Assembly (NCBI GenBank): GCA_963969595.1 | Contig: OZ018417.1 | Span: 20,338,501 to 20,402,500, forward strand | Direction of reading: 5' to 3' | Origin: Neckera pumila | Lineage: Eukaryota > Streptophyta > Bryopsida > Hypnales > Neckeraceae | DNA length: 64,000 nucleotides | In this document: one piece after another, positions 24,205 through 36,166 of the stretch | Layout: each line of letters begins with the position of its first letter | Numbering within the stretch: position 1 is the stretch's first letter | The notes under the pieces: generated by a model | Told to the model about the DNA's origin: nothing | The model's database searches: none | What the model saw: the letters and a program-made list of their open reading frames with translations, nothing else | Translations under genes and position numbers: made by a program

Positions 24205-24690
24205 CGCAAAATTGTGTTTAAAGTAGAATTTCAGATTTCATTTTAGCATAATAGAACAACTTTTTTCAAAAAACTTGGAACTATGAAAGGTTGAGAAATC
24301 AATATGAATTTCATCTTCTAAATTCTATTTGTAGTTTTGAGCCTCCAAAAAAAATTTGGATAAAATTTAGAGAAAATATTTGAAAATGTTAAAAAAAATG
24401 TCCCTTCCAACTCCTTTTGAAACTTTGTCCATAACTTTTTGATTGGAGGACGGAAATCTCAAGCATTTTTTTGTAAATAATAATTAATTAGAATCTTTAC
24501 ACAAGTAAGTTCAAAGTTTTTTGAATTTTTTTATTTTACTATGCCTTAATAAGGTGGTAAGAAATTCTACTTTGAATGAAATTCTTGCTTTTGACTAAAC
24601 TATGAGTGATTGAGTTCATACAAATCCTAATGGGTTGTTTTACCTCCTACCACCCACTTGAATAAAGAGTTTGTCTTCTCCTCTCTACAT
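24205..24690. mobile_element. Large fold-back element, copy 1 (decayed)
   Basis: The two halves are imperfect inverted repeats around about 24400 (for example CTTTGTCCATAACTTTTTG against CAAAAAAAATTTGGATAAA). The same arrangement and strings occur in the better-preserved copy at 62842-63440. The left edge touches TTAA copy 8. Confidence 0.6.
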
Positions 24691-25739
24691 ATACTAAATA
24701 TATGGCTATTGAAGCTTTGTGAAATAGTTGTTGAATATTTTGAAATCCTTGAAGTTAACGCCAAGTTTTCAATTTATATTTTAAAGTGTCGAGGCTTAAT
24801 ATAATAGTTTAATTAAATATTTGGCACCAAAATACTAAAGCTTTATTTAGGTATAATAGTCCCTTTTTTTCTTTCTTCAAACTACTATAAATCTATTTGG
24901 AAACTTAAAAGTTGTAATTCAAGTAGAAGACTGTAACCACTTAGTTAGTCTTCTACTTAAAACTCACAAGTATTCATGTAAGCAATCAAATTAACCTACA
25001 TAAGTTAGAACTACCCATAATCGACCAAATAAGTAATTCCGGCATGATTTGGAGTAGTGCAAGCAAAATAAATATTTTTAGAGGTGCATCTACAAAAAAA
25101 GACAGGAATTGCAAAAAACTTGGTAATTTTATAGCTTGAACTGAAATTACTATAAATTTTTAAAGCCAAAAGTTGGCCTTGATCTATGTCCAATGTATAG
25201 AGTCTTTCAATTCCGATCATTTAAGAGACTACTTCTTGTTCACTTGGCACCCAAAACCAAGCACATGTGTCGAGACAAGAATTGTGGAATTGATGGTTGG
25301 AATTTGGAAACCAAGACTTTATGGTTGGAATGCGTGCTAGTCTCTTTTGCATTTAAGAAACCCTATTGAATGACGATGGGGTGGTGGTTGGTAATGGGGT
25401 GTTCTACCTTAATACAACTAGTTGATATGTTCCTGCCTCCATGGATACTAATTACTATAACTATAACCTTATATTATAGAATATAGTCAAAATTAATAAA
25501 GAAGCACAAATGGTAAATGAAGTGAAGGTCATGTCATTAAAGTAAAGGCCTAGAAGTATGAATTGTATATCTATGTTTTTATATAGAAAGAATAAAATTA
25601 ATACATCTTTAGTTATCTTTTGTGTAATATTCTTAAAGAACGGTTAATGAAGTATGGAAGATTTTTATTTACAAGACAAAGTACATCACTATGGACAAAG
25701 TAAGATATCACTATGTGCATCAAAGAAAAATAAAGATCC
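24691..25739. other. AT-rich intergenic stretch, nothing recognised
   Basis: No coding region, RNA gene or bounded repeat could be supported. Confidence 0.45.
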
Positions 25740-26519
25740 TTAACCCCTTAAGTCTCAAGGTCATTTTTTTGCCAAAAAACATTCAACATTGTCAATTCTG
25801 TTGCATTCACCCATAAAAACAATAAAATAAACATTTTGATTAAAATCTAACTATAGGATCTTGTACTTCACTTGTTTGTAATCATGTGGTAAAAAGCTTA
25901 TGCAGTTTGACTTTACAACTCGCTTTACAAATTGGAAGTTTGTGAAAACTTTTTGGTTAAAATTTTTACGTTGGAAAGTTGAGTTGAAAGTCTAGGAAGA
26001 AATTTCAAAAAAATCACATAATTTGATTTTTATTCTTTTAAAATTTATTAAGTAGAAGTAGGTCTAAAATTGAAGAAAAAACTAAATTGTTAATATCTTT
26101 GATATGGGATTGAAACACAATAATCACAATGGTGAGATTGTTCTAATAAACATGTTTAACCTTTTCAGACAATTTTTTTTGAATATTTTTGAAAATTGCA
26201 TTCAAAAATGAATTCTATAAGTTAGTTTTTTAAAAAGTTGCCACATGTAGAAAAAGTATAATATTTTGAATTTGTTTTTAAACTTATTTTGATTTTTTGT
26301 GATTTTTTTTGTATTGCCCATTGACCTCCATTTTCGGCTGATTGTGTCATAATTTTCGCTCTCGGGCATTCATTGAAATAAAAATGATATTTTCAAGAAG
26401 CTAATATGTTTTCCGAGCTTTACAAAAAGTTTCAAAATTTTTTGATAAATATTGAGACTGTATAAACCTATCCAGAGTTGCATTTTTGGACCATAGGGCC
26501 AATGGACTTTAGGGGTTAA
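25740..26519 (+). mobile_element. TTAA-ended inverted-repeat element, copy 9 (subfamily A, shortened)
   Basis: A 780-bp unit with ends TTAACCCCTTAAGTCTC and GGACTTTAGGGGTTAA. The interior follows copy 1 but about 150 bp is missing, mainly between the start block and the middle. Confidence 0.8.
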
Positions 26520-26707
26520 AAAATCATTCTTCATCATTGTAAAAATAACAATTGTAATATAAAATAATTGTGTGATGGATGGCAACAAGATATGAAGTTG
26601 TGACTTTGTGTATTTACTATAAAAGATGCCATTAATGAAGGCTGATTATTTTGTCAAATTTCCAACTACTTGTCTCTGTTCCTTTTGTCATGTTAAGAAC
26701 ATGTTTA
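26520..26707. other. AT-rich spacer
   Basis: Short spacer between TTAA copy 9 and the 90-bp tandem array; nothing recognised. Confidence 0.4.
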
Positions 26708-27080
26708 CAATCTATTTGTACCTATTTAATTGGTCTACCAATTGTACCTATACTATGTATTTGGATCCACTCCTTCTATCATGTTTGAGCTTGTTTACAA
26801 TCTATTTGTGCCTATCTAATTGTTTTGCCAATTACACCAGCACTATGTATTTGGTCAATCCTCTTTGTCAAGTTTCAAATATATTTGCAATCTATTTGTA
26901 CCTATTTCATTGGTATGCTAATTGTACTCCCACCATATATTTGGGTCTATCCCTTGTCATATTCCAAACATATTCACAATTCATTTGTACCTATTTGGGT
27001 CCACCATTTGTACCTCCACCCGGCATATACTTGCATATGTCCTTTTTGTCATATTCACAATCTATTTGTACTTCCACCAT
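26708..27080 (+). repeat. 90-bp tandem array (minisatellite)
   Basis: Five starts of the string CAATCTATTTGTACCTATT or close variants fall at 26708, 26798, 26888, 26977 and 27058, giving periods of 90, 90, 89 and 81 bp. Because 90 is a multiple of three, two frames stay open over several units (up to 162 codons), but the peptide is low-complexity and the array is most likely non-coding. Confidence 0.85.
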
Positions 27081-28434
27081 TCAAATAGACAGTTCTAGTT
27101 TGAAGATTTTGTAAGATAACGAAGAGCATTACCAATAATATGCCAAACAAGCCCAACTTGCTGATTTCTGGATGAAAAGTGAACAATGAATGCATGACCC
27201 TGCCAAAATATTTTTGCTAAAAACAACAACTACCAAACCTATTTTTCCTTCTAAAAATAATTTATAGAATTACAATGATGGAGATTCTTTCAATTGCTTT
27301 GAGCCACTAGGAATCTTGTGGTTAGTTGAAAATCAAAATAATGAGTTGCAAAATAGTGGACCACAAACAACAATTTGTTGTAACGAAATAGCAGTCCCTA
27401 TATTTCCCCAAGTTGCTCTTATCATCTCCATCCATCCCGGTTCCCTGGGAAACTTAATCTATGGTCCCTATATCACAAACGAAGATTTGGAGAAATGATC
27501 ATTTTGACATGATTTGAGATTTGGGGAGAGTGGCGGGTTTGTGGTTTTGATGCGACGCGTTTCGCTTGCTATAGAAGCTTTACCGTGACCTCCGCCGCTT
27601 CCCGCCGCAATTGTTCCGCGATGCTTGTCCGCATTGTGTTGCTGGATGGTTGGCTGGAAAGGCGATCTCGTGAGCTCCGTCTCAATTTTTTTTTCGGTAG
27701 CAGCGGTGTCGAAAATGACGAAGATTCGGGGTTTTAGATGATCGGTACGAAAACTCTTGTGTGTTGTTGTTTTCGCCTTGTTGTGTGAGTGCGATTGCGT
27801 GCTTCGTAGCCTGTGCGGTAGTGGACGGAGAATGAGTGGAATTCTGGAGGTTGAGTGTCGTATTGTTCTGGAATGTTCTTAAGAGGAGGTGAATATTTAG
27901 GGCTTAGGTGATTCTTGTATGATGGCTGAAATTTCGGGAATCCTTTCTTGTTGCGTTTAGGGATGAGACGAAAATGATTTCTAGCAGTTTGGTGTCGATG
28001 ATTCAGCTTTAGTCTGGAACAATTGGAACTAGGAAAGGGTGATACGATCACGGCCGTGGAGTCTTGAGTCGTTGAAGTCTCTTGGAATTGAAGAGTCGTC
28101 AACTGGTGGTGTTAGTACATTGTGCGAAGCTGATGAAGTGCTTCGAGTTTGCAGTCCTCGTAGGGGAGATGTCTTTCGCAATTGCAACTTGGTGTGGCGT
28201 TGGGAGCATCGAGATGTTAATTCTTGAAATGGAAGGCTCCAAGTAGGAAGGTGCTAATACTTGCATTTCTTCGGCATCAAGTGCAGTGTTGCGAAAGAGG
28301 CTGGAGAGTGCCACCCTGGAGTTGGAGCGGAGTCTAATTTTTTGAGTCTCCTGCTTCGTAGTGATGCGCATGCAGACACTGCATCAAGCTTGCACGACGC
28401 ACCATGAAGTTATTGCCTGAGGCAGAGTAATTGG
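27081..28434. other. Upstream region of the ULP2-like gene
   Basis: 27.1-27.5 kb is AT-rich and unrecognised. From about 27.5 kb sequence becomes GC-richer (CCGCCGCTTCCCGCCGC), as expected for a promoter and 5' leader. Minus frames at 27734-28102 and 28099-28371 lack family resemblance. Confidence 0.4.
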
Positions 28435-31400
28435 ATGGTTTGGACAATGGTCGTGACGGAGATCACCAAACGGAAGAGGGATCCGCTAGATTGGAGCGGG
28501 GATGATTTTCCTGTTTTTGATCTCACCGAGGACGAGTCTGAAGCCATGTCTATGTCCGAGTTTGACTCAAATGAAGAAGGAAAAGAACGTTTTCCGAAGT
28601 TAGTTCTGTCAGAAGACGAGGATGAGAGAAAATTGCGGTCGTTTAGTTCTGCGAAAGGTTCCCCTGTTGTCAAGTATACACGTAAATCTCGTAAGTTGCC
28701 AAAGTCATTTCCCTGAACGTCTGTACTTCTTTTTTCATTTTCCTTGTGATATTCAGATCGAGTTTCTACATGAGAAGTTGAAGTTGACAGTCACTTGGCA
28801 ATGGCTTTTTGCATCTACTAAAAACGTTAACGTTTACTCTGTGTGCTTCTACTCTGTTACATCTAAATGCTTAGAAGTGTACGAAGTAATTGTATTCTAG
28901 TCTCTTGGCTAATTTGTAGCGGTTTGTGGTCTTCGTTGCGATGACCTATTTGTGGGGATCTAGCATGTGGAGCTTACCCCTTTGTGGATCATATCTGTTT
29001 CTCTGTCCTGTTATGTGCATCACTTATTTAGCATGCTCGAATATTGCCTTTGTACAGGTGTGCATGGCCAGATTCCGACAATTACTGAGCTTGCAAATGA
29101 ACTGAAGGTGAGTAGGTGTTGTATTTCTGTATTGGCGGGATATTTTCAGTTCTTAGCTAGTTCTGATTTGCGGGGTTCTTGTCTTTCACAACGGTTTGAA
29201 TGATTCTTCTTTATGTGGCAATTTCCGGTAATTTTTTGGAGTATTTTGTCGAGAGGATTTCTGATCGGCAGCTTAGATTATGTTGTCCATGTAGCATAAT
29301 CTCAAAGCCCCTTGTAGTTTTATTCCACGCATTTAATAACTACGGACGTCATTATTGATTATATGTCCATTTTTGAAGGGTCCATGAGGTTATGTTAGTG
29401 TATCTAGAACATTCACTGTCTTGTGTGCATGAGCCTTTGTTGTCAAATACTTATGCGGGTTTGTTATGGCTGGATTCATTGATTTGTTCAAAGACGTTGT
29501 CTACAGAGGGTTCCTTCTCAAATTGTTCTCCCCGTTCATAGCATCCAGCCAGCTATCCACGTTAATCGCTTATATCTCAAGTTTTCAGCGGAGGTGGTTG
29601 AAGTTCGAGGAGGTGACAACGAGGAATGCCTTTTCCATGAATGGCCTCTCCAAAATATTGTTGGAATTGGGATTCATTACTGTTCTGAATGGGAAGAGGT
29701 GAGAACAAGGTTTTGACCTGGCCAAGCAGAGTCAAAAATGCTTTCTTCCCAGTGCTGCGAGCAGTGTCTTTATTGGACTGTGAATGATGTGCTGCGTGCT
29801 TGGTCGAGTTTAGAAATATTCACAGGGAATATATCTGAGGACCTGCATTTGGAATTTTTAACATCCCTGTAAAGATTATCTTTCGTAACTTGTTTAAAGT
29901 ATGAAGTTTTTTGCCGAGAGCTACTTTTGGAAGTTTGATGGCTTGTTAGGCAGTTAGCATCACAGTTCTGTGATATCTTCTGTTTCCTTTTGCATTGAGT
30001 GACTGATCTAAGAGTTCATTCTTTCAATGTTTTGATTGCAGGATACTAGAGCACTTGTTACTGTAAGGGTATCAGTTGCTGGATCTTTGCCAGGATCCAG
30101 CAAGAAAATCGGTGAGTCCATCCAGTAGGCCCCTTGACCAGGACGCATGATAGAATTGCGTTGCGCTTTGTAGGTTTCCTGTCTTCTTTTGCTTTTGAAT
30201 TTCTCTCCCGTCTGATGTCTGGGATCGTTTATTTTGATTGGAAGAAAAGGCTCATGTTGGTTTGATGGAAACTCGTTAATTATATTAGTCACTGTTAGTT
30301 ATGATACGGAGAAGCAGTTTTCTAGAAGCTGGAAACATCTCTAGAAACACCTCTGAAAGTCTCTTTGATATCTGTCTCTGTGCAGACAAGTATGTGCTGG
30401 AACTTTTAAAATTCAGGGATAGCGTGACTGATATATCAGAACTATCACCAATATATGGCGGAATCATTGAGGAACTCAAAAAGTACGCTGTCGTCATCTA
30501 TTTCGACTTCACGACTTTTCTTCTGATACCTCACACATTCAATAACTAATATATAAGCCAAGTCCTATTTGCGACATTGCATGAATTTTAAGGGCGGTCA
30601 ACTTTAGTGCCATGGCTTATTGATAGTCTCTGAGCTCTAGTGTCACATCGGCTCGATACGTTTTGCGTTCTGTTGCAATTACTGTCTTGTTCCTAGGAGC
30701 AACAACTATCTGTTCAGTATTTCAGGAAGTTTGATGGACAGTGCTATCTGGCACTTGCACTTGGGGTATCAAGTGCTGTCAACGTTGTGGAGTTGGCACT
30801 TGATTCCTATGTGCAGTTGCCATATGCATGTTGACCTTTATTTCCACGACGTTTCTCATTCTCTTTTCGTTTTTCATTTTGGCTGGCTGGCAATCACATT
30901 TCTGTGTCCTGCAGGGAAGATGTGGAGAAAACTGCCCGAACAATCGAAATGCTAAATTCTCCGACGTGCACCTCATTGTTCACGTCAGTTTCAGAAGAGT
31001 AAGAGGCATATCTTCAGACTGTTTTTTTGAGTGAATGTGCTAATTAACATGCGTTAGTTCTGGGATTCTTAGCAGCATATTTGTTGAGATATTTAGCTTC
31101 AAAGTTGTAGCCTTGTGTCCTCTTGTTTTGGAGATTAATACTAAAGCTCCTGTAGTTACCAGATGCGTGTTAACGTGAATTGCGAGAAATTTGCTCATTC
31201 TCAGGACAAACTTGTCTTTGCTGACTCGCAATATTGTTTCTGTCCATGCAGAGAAGATATGGAGAAACCTGCCCGGACAATCGAAATGCCAAATTCTAAG
31301 GCGTGCACCTCATTGTTCACGTCCAGTTCAGAAGAGTAAGATGCATAACCTTAGATCTTATTTTTTGAAGTGAATCTGGGATTCTTAGCAGCATAATTGT

Positions 31401-34400
31401 TCAGATATTTAGTGTCAATTCCTTAGACTTTGTGTACCTTTGTTTTGGAGAATCTCTTAATACTAAAGGTTGCGTAGTTATCAGATGCATATCAATGTGA
31501 ATTGCCTCGAAGTTGTTCACTCTTAGTTAAAAGTCGTCCTTGCTGACTCGCAGTATTGTTTCTGTCGATGCAGGGAAGTCGTGGAGAATCCTGTCTGCAC
31601 ATTCGAAACGCCAAATTCTAAGGCTTGCACCTCATTGTTTGCGACTAATTCAGAAGAGTAAGATGCGTATTATCTTTGGAGTGAATTTGGTAATTGGCAT
31701 CTGTAAGGGTTCTTAGCAGCAAATTTATTTATCAGTCAAATCGATATACCACGGGATATTGTTTCTGCATGCTTAGTATTTTTTTGGCATCTACAAGTCA
31801 CGTATATCTATACCCATCTGGCAGAAGAGAGGAGTCTCTAAATTGTTACCTACTAAACTTTGATCTATTCAACAGTAATGAAGAATAACATTTGACTAAC
31901 TGATTGGACCAGGTTCGACAATGCAATTGCTGCGTTTGAGGGGTTAGTTTATCCTCAAGCTGACCCTGATGCAGTCACTATCACACAAAAGGACCTCAAG
32001 ATCCTGAAGCCATTTGAGTTTCTTAACGATACTGTCATTGACTTCTATATCAAGTGAGTACTGTTCCGTCATCTTAAAAACCACTCCAATTATCTTCAAA
32101 GATTTATATGGACCACTTTTGTTGATACAGAATGATTTTCTCAGAGTCCTTTTCATCTCGTTGCTTCTGATCTGGGAATGAATTAGATTTGCATTCTAGA
32201 AACATGTAGAGTTACATCCTTTTTTTGGCCTCTAGGCGATTTTATGTAGTAACATTCAGACCTTGAGGTAACGTGAGGATCTTGCTGGCGGCTGTTTATG
32301 TCCATGAAGGAATATTCTTAACATGAATGTGACTTTTCCCTTTTTTGGATGGACAGTATCATTTCATGAATGCTGTATTAAGGTTCATGGTCACAATCAT
32401 GCACGCATTATTAATCAGCATTCAATTTCAGTTGTTCTTTAATATCTGTATCAGATAGCATTCTGAAATATTAATTTTTGTTCTATGGAAGTGGCTTTAG
32501 CTGATCTGCTTTTAGCAATGTGGGAAGTTCAATTTCAAGGCAGTGATACGGTATACATGTGCTATGTTTGGTTACATTGCTTGATAAGTTTTGAACATTG
32601 TCAATTTCATTAATACCCGGTGTTTTATTGTATAGGTATCTGCAAGAAACAATCGTTTCATCTGAGAAGTTAAGGACTCTTCACTTTTTCAACAGTTTCT
32701 TTTTCAGCAAGCTTGCGGAAGCTGTCGCAGGTGGTTTAGCTGCCTTCGAGAGAGTGAAGAAGTGGACGAAGAAAGTGAATGTATTTGAGAAGGACTTCAT
32801 TTTTATACCTGTTAATCAGAGGTGCGACTTCGCTCTCTGGGCTAAACGTTTGGAAGTACTCACAATGATTAGTCTGGTCTTGTGAGGGACGTCTCTGTTT
32901 TTTCTCTGAATAAATGGAGGCATGAAAATGTTTAGCTTATTGTCAATCGGAATCTGATGATGATGCTCACTTTGTTGGTTGACGGGAATTCCCGAAATTC
33001 TTAGGATCAGAGAACTAGAGCTCGAAGAGTGCGCGTGGTTTGTCAAAATAAAGACTGCCTCGTGTTTTTTTCGCTACTCATCAAGCTTGCGATCGCTTGT
33101 TTGTAGTGTGTTCAAAACGAATATCGACGACCCGTGTGAATACTGATCATTTGTTGATTTATCCGAGTGCTTGCAGTTTGCATTGGAGTCTGATTATCAT
33201 CTGTCACCCTGGACATATGTGGGATGTTCCAAGTAAGGGTTTGTCGACCATCTTTCAAGTTACAAGAATATTGCTAGTCTGATAACTTGCATTTTTACTG
33301 TTTTCTCCTGCTGCTCTCGTGATATGTTGATGGGACATAAAGACACGTTGATTCGGGATTATGCTGAACGACTCGTGTTGATTTCACTGCAGGAATAAAT
33401 GGGTCATCTGATGGAGATGCTTGCATTTTGCACCTTGACTCTATGGAGGGCTGTCATAGAGGGGTGGAAGGACATATAAAAAAGTGGGTCGCCTTTCCCT
33501 TCCCCGTCTACATAAGTGAGGGTTTATTATGTACATTCGTTGCGTTCATCGTTTGTGCTTCTTCGTTAGGTTTATGCCCTACTGTGTTTGGCAGTTTTTT
33601 CTTAACTCATTGGCAGTAATCTGTGATGGTCCTTGATATAATAGTTGAAACTTGAAAATAATTTCAATGTTTCAATGTTCAGTGCGCTTAGCTTGACGTA
33701 TAAGGTAGATTTTGGCTCGACATTCCTACAGACCTTTCTATTAGTTTTTTTTGAGCTTGTACTGGTCGAACCTAGATGCTAAGTTATCCTTACAATATTT
33801 GTGATCTACAGCTCAACATCACCGTATGCATATTCGTAGGTGTATGAGGGAAGCCATGTGTTGGGATAGCCAATCTGAATCTTCATTTGTTCTGTAATTC
33901 AGCTATCTTTTACAGGAATGGCTTGAACGTAATAAAGACCCTGACGACAGGGCCCATGCTGAACGATTTTTTTCAGGAATGCCCTTCAGGTATTCAAAGG
34001 TATGAAAATCGGTACAATGCTTGCTGTAGATTAGTGGACACTGAGTCCCTGAGGGTTGATGGACAACTAAAGATTCACTGTTGATGTGTTTCTATAAATA
34101 ATATTGGTTCATTGATTTCCTTTTATAGAACATGTTGCTGTTCTGACTCTACGTGCTTGTTGAGTTTTCATTTACAATAGTGTTTTGTTAGACATATTGT
34201 ACAAATGCAAGCGGTGTGCTACACGTTTAGCATCTCGAGATATTCTGTCCATTTGGACCGTCTGGGGTCAGTAGCTAAGCTTCTGCGTACGGATGAAGAT
34301 AATGGAACTAAGATTGTTTATATTATGTAGGTTCCTCAACAGGACAACAACTGTGACTGTGGTCTCTTTCTGCTGCATTATGTAGAGCTTTTCCTGAAAA

Positions 34401-36166
34401 CAGCGCCTTCAACATATCTTATGAAAAGGCAGAGCAGTCCACCAACACAATTTGTAAGTTTTCGTATTTTGCCGATTAGTTTGTATGGCGCAGTTTTTTT
34501 CCAGGCTTGTGTGTTTTTGTTTGCTTACCCATAGTTCTTGAAATCATGCGTGATTTTATTTGTTGCTTCTCGACGTTGTTAGTGATGTGGTATTGTGGTG
34601 CGGTGCTTTAACAGCTTCGAAGAAACTGGTTTAAACCATCAGAAGCTTCAGCGAAACGCCTTGTGATCCAGAAACTAATTCTAAAACTATCACAAGGAAG
34701 AAGCTTCGAAATCTGTAGAGACAATTTGGAAACGAAGGAGAATGCACCCAATGCAGTGTTTGCAGCAGATGACGAAGTAACTGTGTCGATGACCTTGCCT
34801 GATGATACGAAAATATCGTCACCATCCACAACCGCATTGGATAAGGTTCACAGTGACTCACCACATCTATTGGATCCACAGAGTGAAAACCGTTCACCTT
34901 CTGGATCAGAGGCAGTCGAACTGGATTATGACTCTAGTAGAGCCCCAAACTCTGATCGGCAAGCAGAACATGCCAAGGTGCAACATGCTGATGTCAGCAT
35001 GGAAGACAGAGAATTTGAGGATAAAAGCAGAGGCGTGCATCATATTGGGAGTGACCAATCGAAAGTGAGCTATGAGTCTGGTACAGATCAATCGAGTGCG
35101 CATATTTTGGTAGTGGACGACGGCTTAAAGTCAGGACCTGTGACTTACACTCTTCCTGACGACGAGACTTGGAATTATGAGAAGTGCCCTGTTCCCCGGT
35201 TACCGCTTCAGGTAATAGTTTTTTTTGTTGAATTTCTGTTAGGCTAATCACCGACCAATAATTTTTCACCCGTTTCACATGCCTACATATCCTTTGCTGT
35301 AGTGATTTGAATCCCTGTTTTGTTTTGTTTTTAATTTCATTGGCTACTATTTGCAGTCCTTTTTATGTTCTAGACATACTTTGAAGGTCTTGCTGCAATG
35401 TTTGCTGATGATGGTTTATTTTCTCCAGGTCAAGCCTTTACAGGTACCTAGTCCGCTCGACGAAAGATTACCGCTGTACCGTCGGCCATCCGCAATAGTA
35501 GACTTGGGAACCCAGGATAGTTCAGAAATAAATGACGATCCGTCATGTTCTTTATCGAATAAAGCTGCTAGGGCATCTGAGGATCTCTTGGATTTTAAGA
35601 GCATATTATCACCTGAGGAGGAGGATGGAATGTATGAGAGCAGCTACTGTGGTGCAAATCAAAGACAGTCTCCTTCAAATTTGCAATCTGTGGGACACGT
35701 ACGCGTTAGTTCAGTTCGATCTGTACAGTCACTGTATTCTCTACCTGGTGATTTCTCCAAGGAAGATGGACGTATTGATGACAGTGGACGAAGGCCAGTG
35801 AGAGTTACGAACAAGTCATCACCTTTAGGCAGGTGTTCTGAATTCAGTATGCAGACGAAGCCTACGGAGGATAGGGTTCTAACACAAAAAGATAGTAATC
35901 AGCCGTATGGGTTCGCAGTGTGCAGAGAAGAGGTTCAAGAAATTCAGGACTTGTCCTCGGATGATTCTTCAGATTCTTTGAAAAAACGGGACTTCAAAAA
36001 GAAGACATCTGAGTTAAATGTGAAGCGATCATCCATAGAGAGTGGGAAAAGGGTGACGAGAAGTGTAACTCAAAGCTCGCGGGGGTTGACTCTCAGTGCA
36101 GAAAAACAAACTAAAAGAAATGCCCTGGATGAGCTCCTCAGCCGGAAGAACAACAGGAGGAGGTGA
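28435..36166 (+). CDS. ULP2: ULP2-type SUMO protease (C48 family), 17 exons
   Basis: Exons: 28435-28690, 29058-29107, 29507-29698, 30042-30111, 30386-30482, 30915-30998, 31252-31335, 31574-31657, 31913-32053, 32636-32821, 33177-33232, 33393-33483, 33570-33615, 33916-33999, 34331-34453, 34615-35211, 35429-36166. All have GT..AG borders and fitting phases; total 992 aa. The family (yeast Ulp2, animal SENP6/7, plant ULP2A/B) removes SUMO chains from nuclear proteins. Residues 27-34 (VFDLTEDE) look like a SUMO-interacting motif. Residues 103-190 resemble the PH-like N-domain of plant ULP2. Three 28-aa repeats occupy 223-306. The protease domain (from about 307) has LHW with His417, HLD with Asp449, and QDNNCDCG with Gln511 and Cys517, so the catalytic set is complete. 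Residues 549-992 are an acidic and basic low-complexity tail. An alternative start is at 28447. Borders of exons 2-5 rest mainly on reading frame. Confidence 0.88.
30915..31657 (+). repeat. Tandem triplication of an 84-nt exon with its intron
   Basis: Exons 6, 7 and 8 of the ULP2-like gene are each exactly 84 nt and start 337 and 322 bp apart. The intron sequences between them are also alike (GGGATTCTTAGCAGCATA, TTGTTTTGGAGA and GCTGACTCGCA recur). Each exon begins and ends in phase 2, so any one can be skipped without shifting frame. The encoded units share the pattern E-(D/V)-(V/M)-E-(K/N) near the start, a central PNSKACTSLF (NSPTCTSLF in the first) and a final SEE. The second and third share features absent from the first. 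Confidence 0.9.

Noticed and set aside
26626..27114. 162-codon open frame as a protein gene
   Set aside because: It exists because the tandem unit is 90 bp; the peptide is low-complexity and no start context, intron or family supports it.
29466..29702. 78-codon frame beginning MAGFIDLF
   Set aside because: The neighbouring frame of the same stretch encodes the ULP2-like exon 3 with correct splice phases and family resemblance, so this frame is a shadow.
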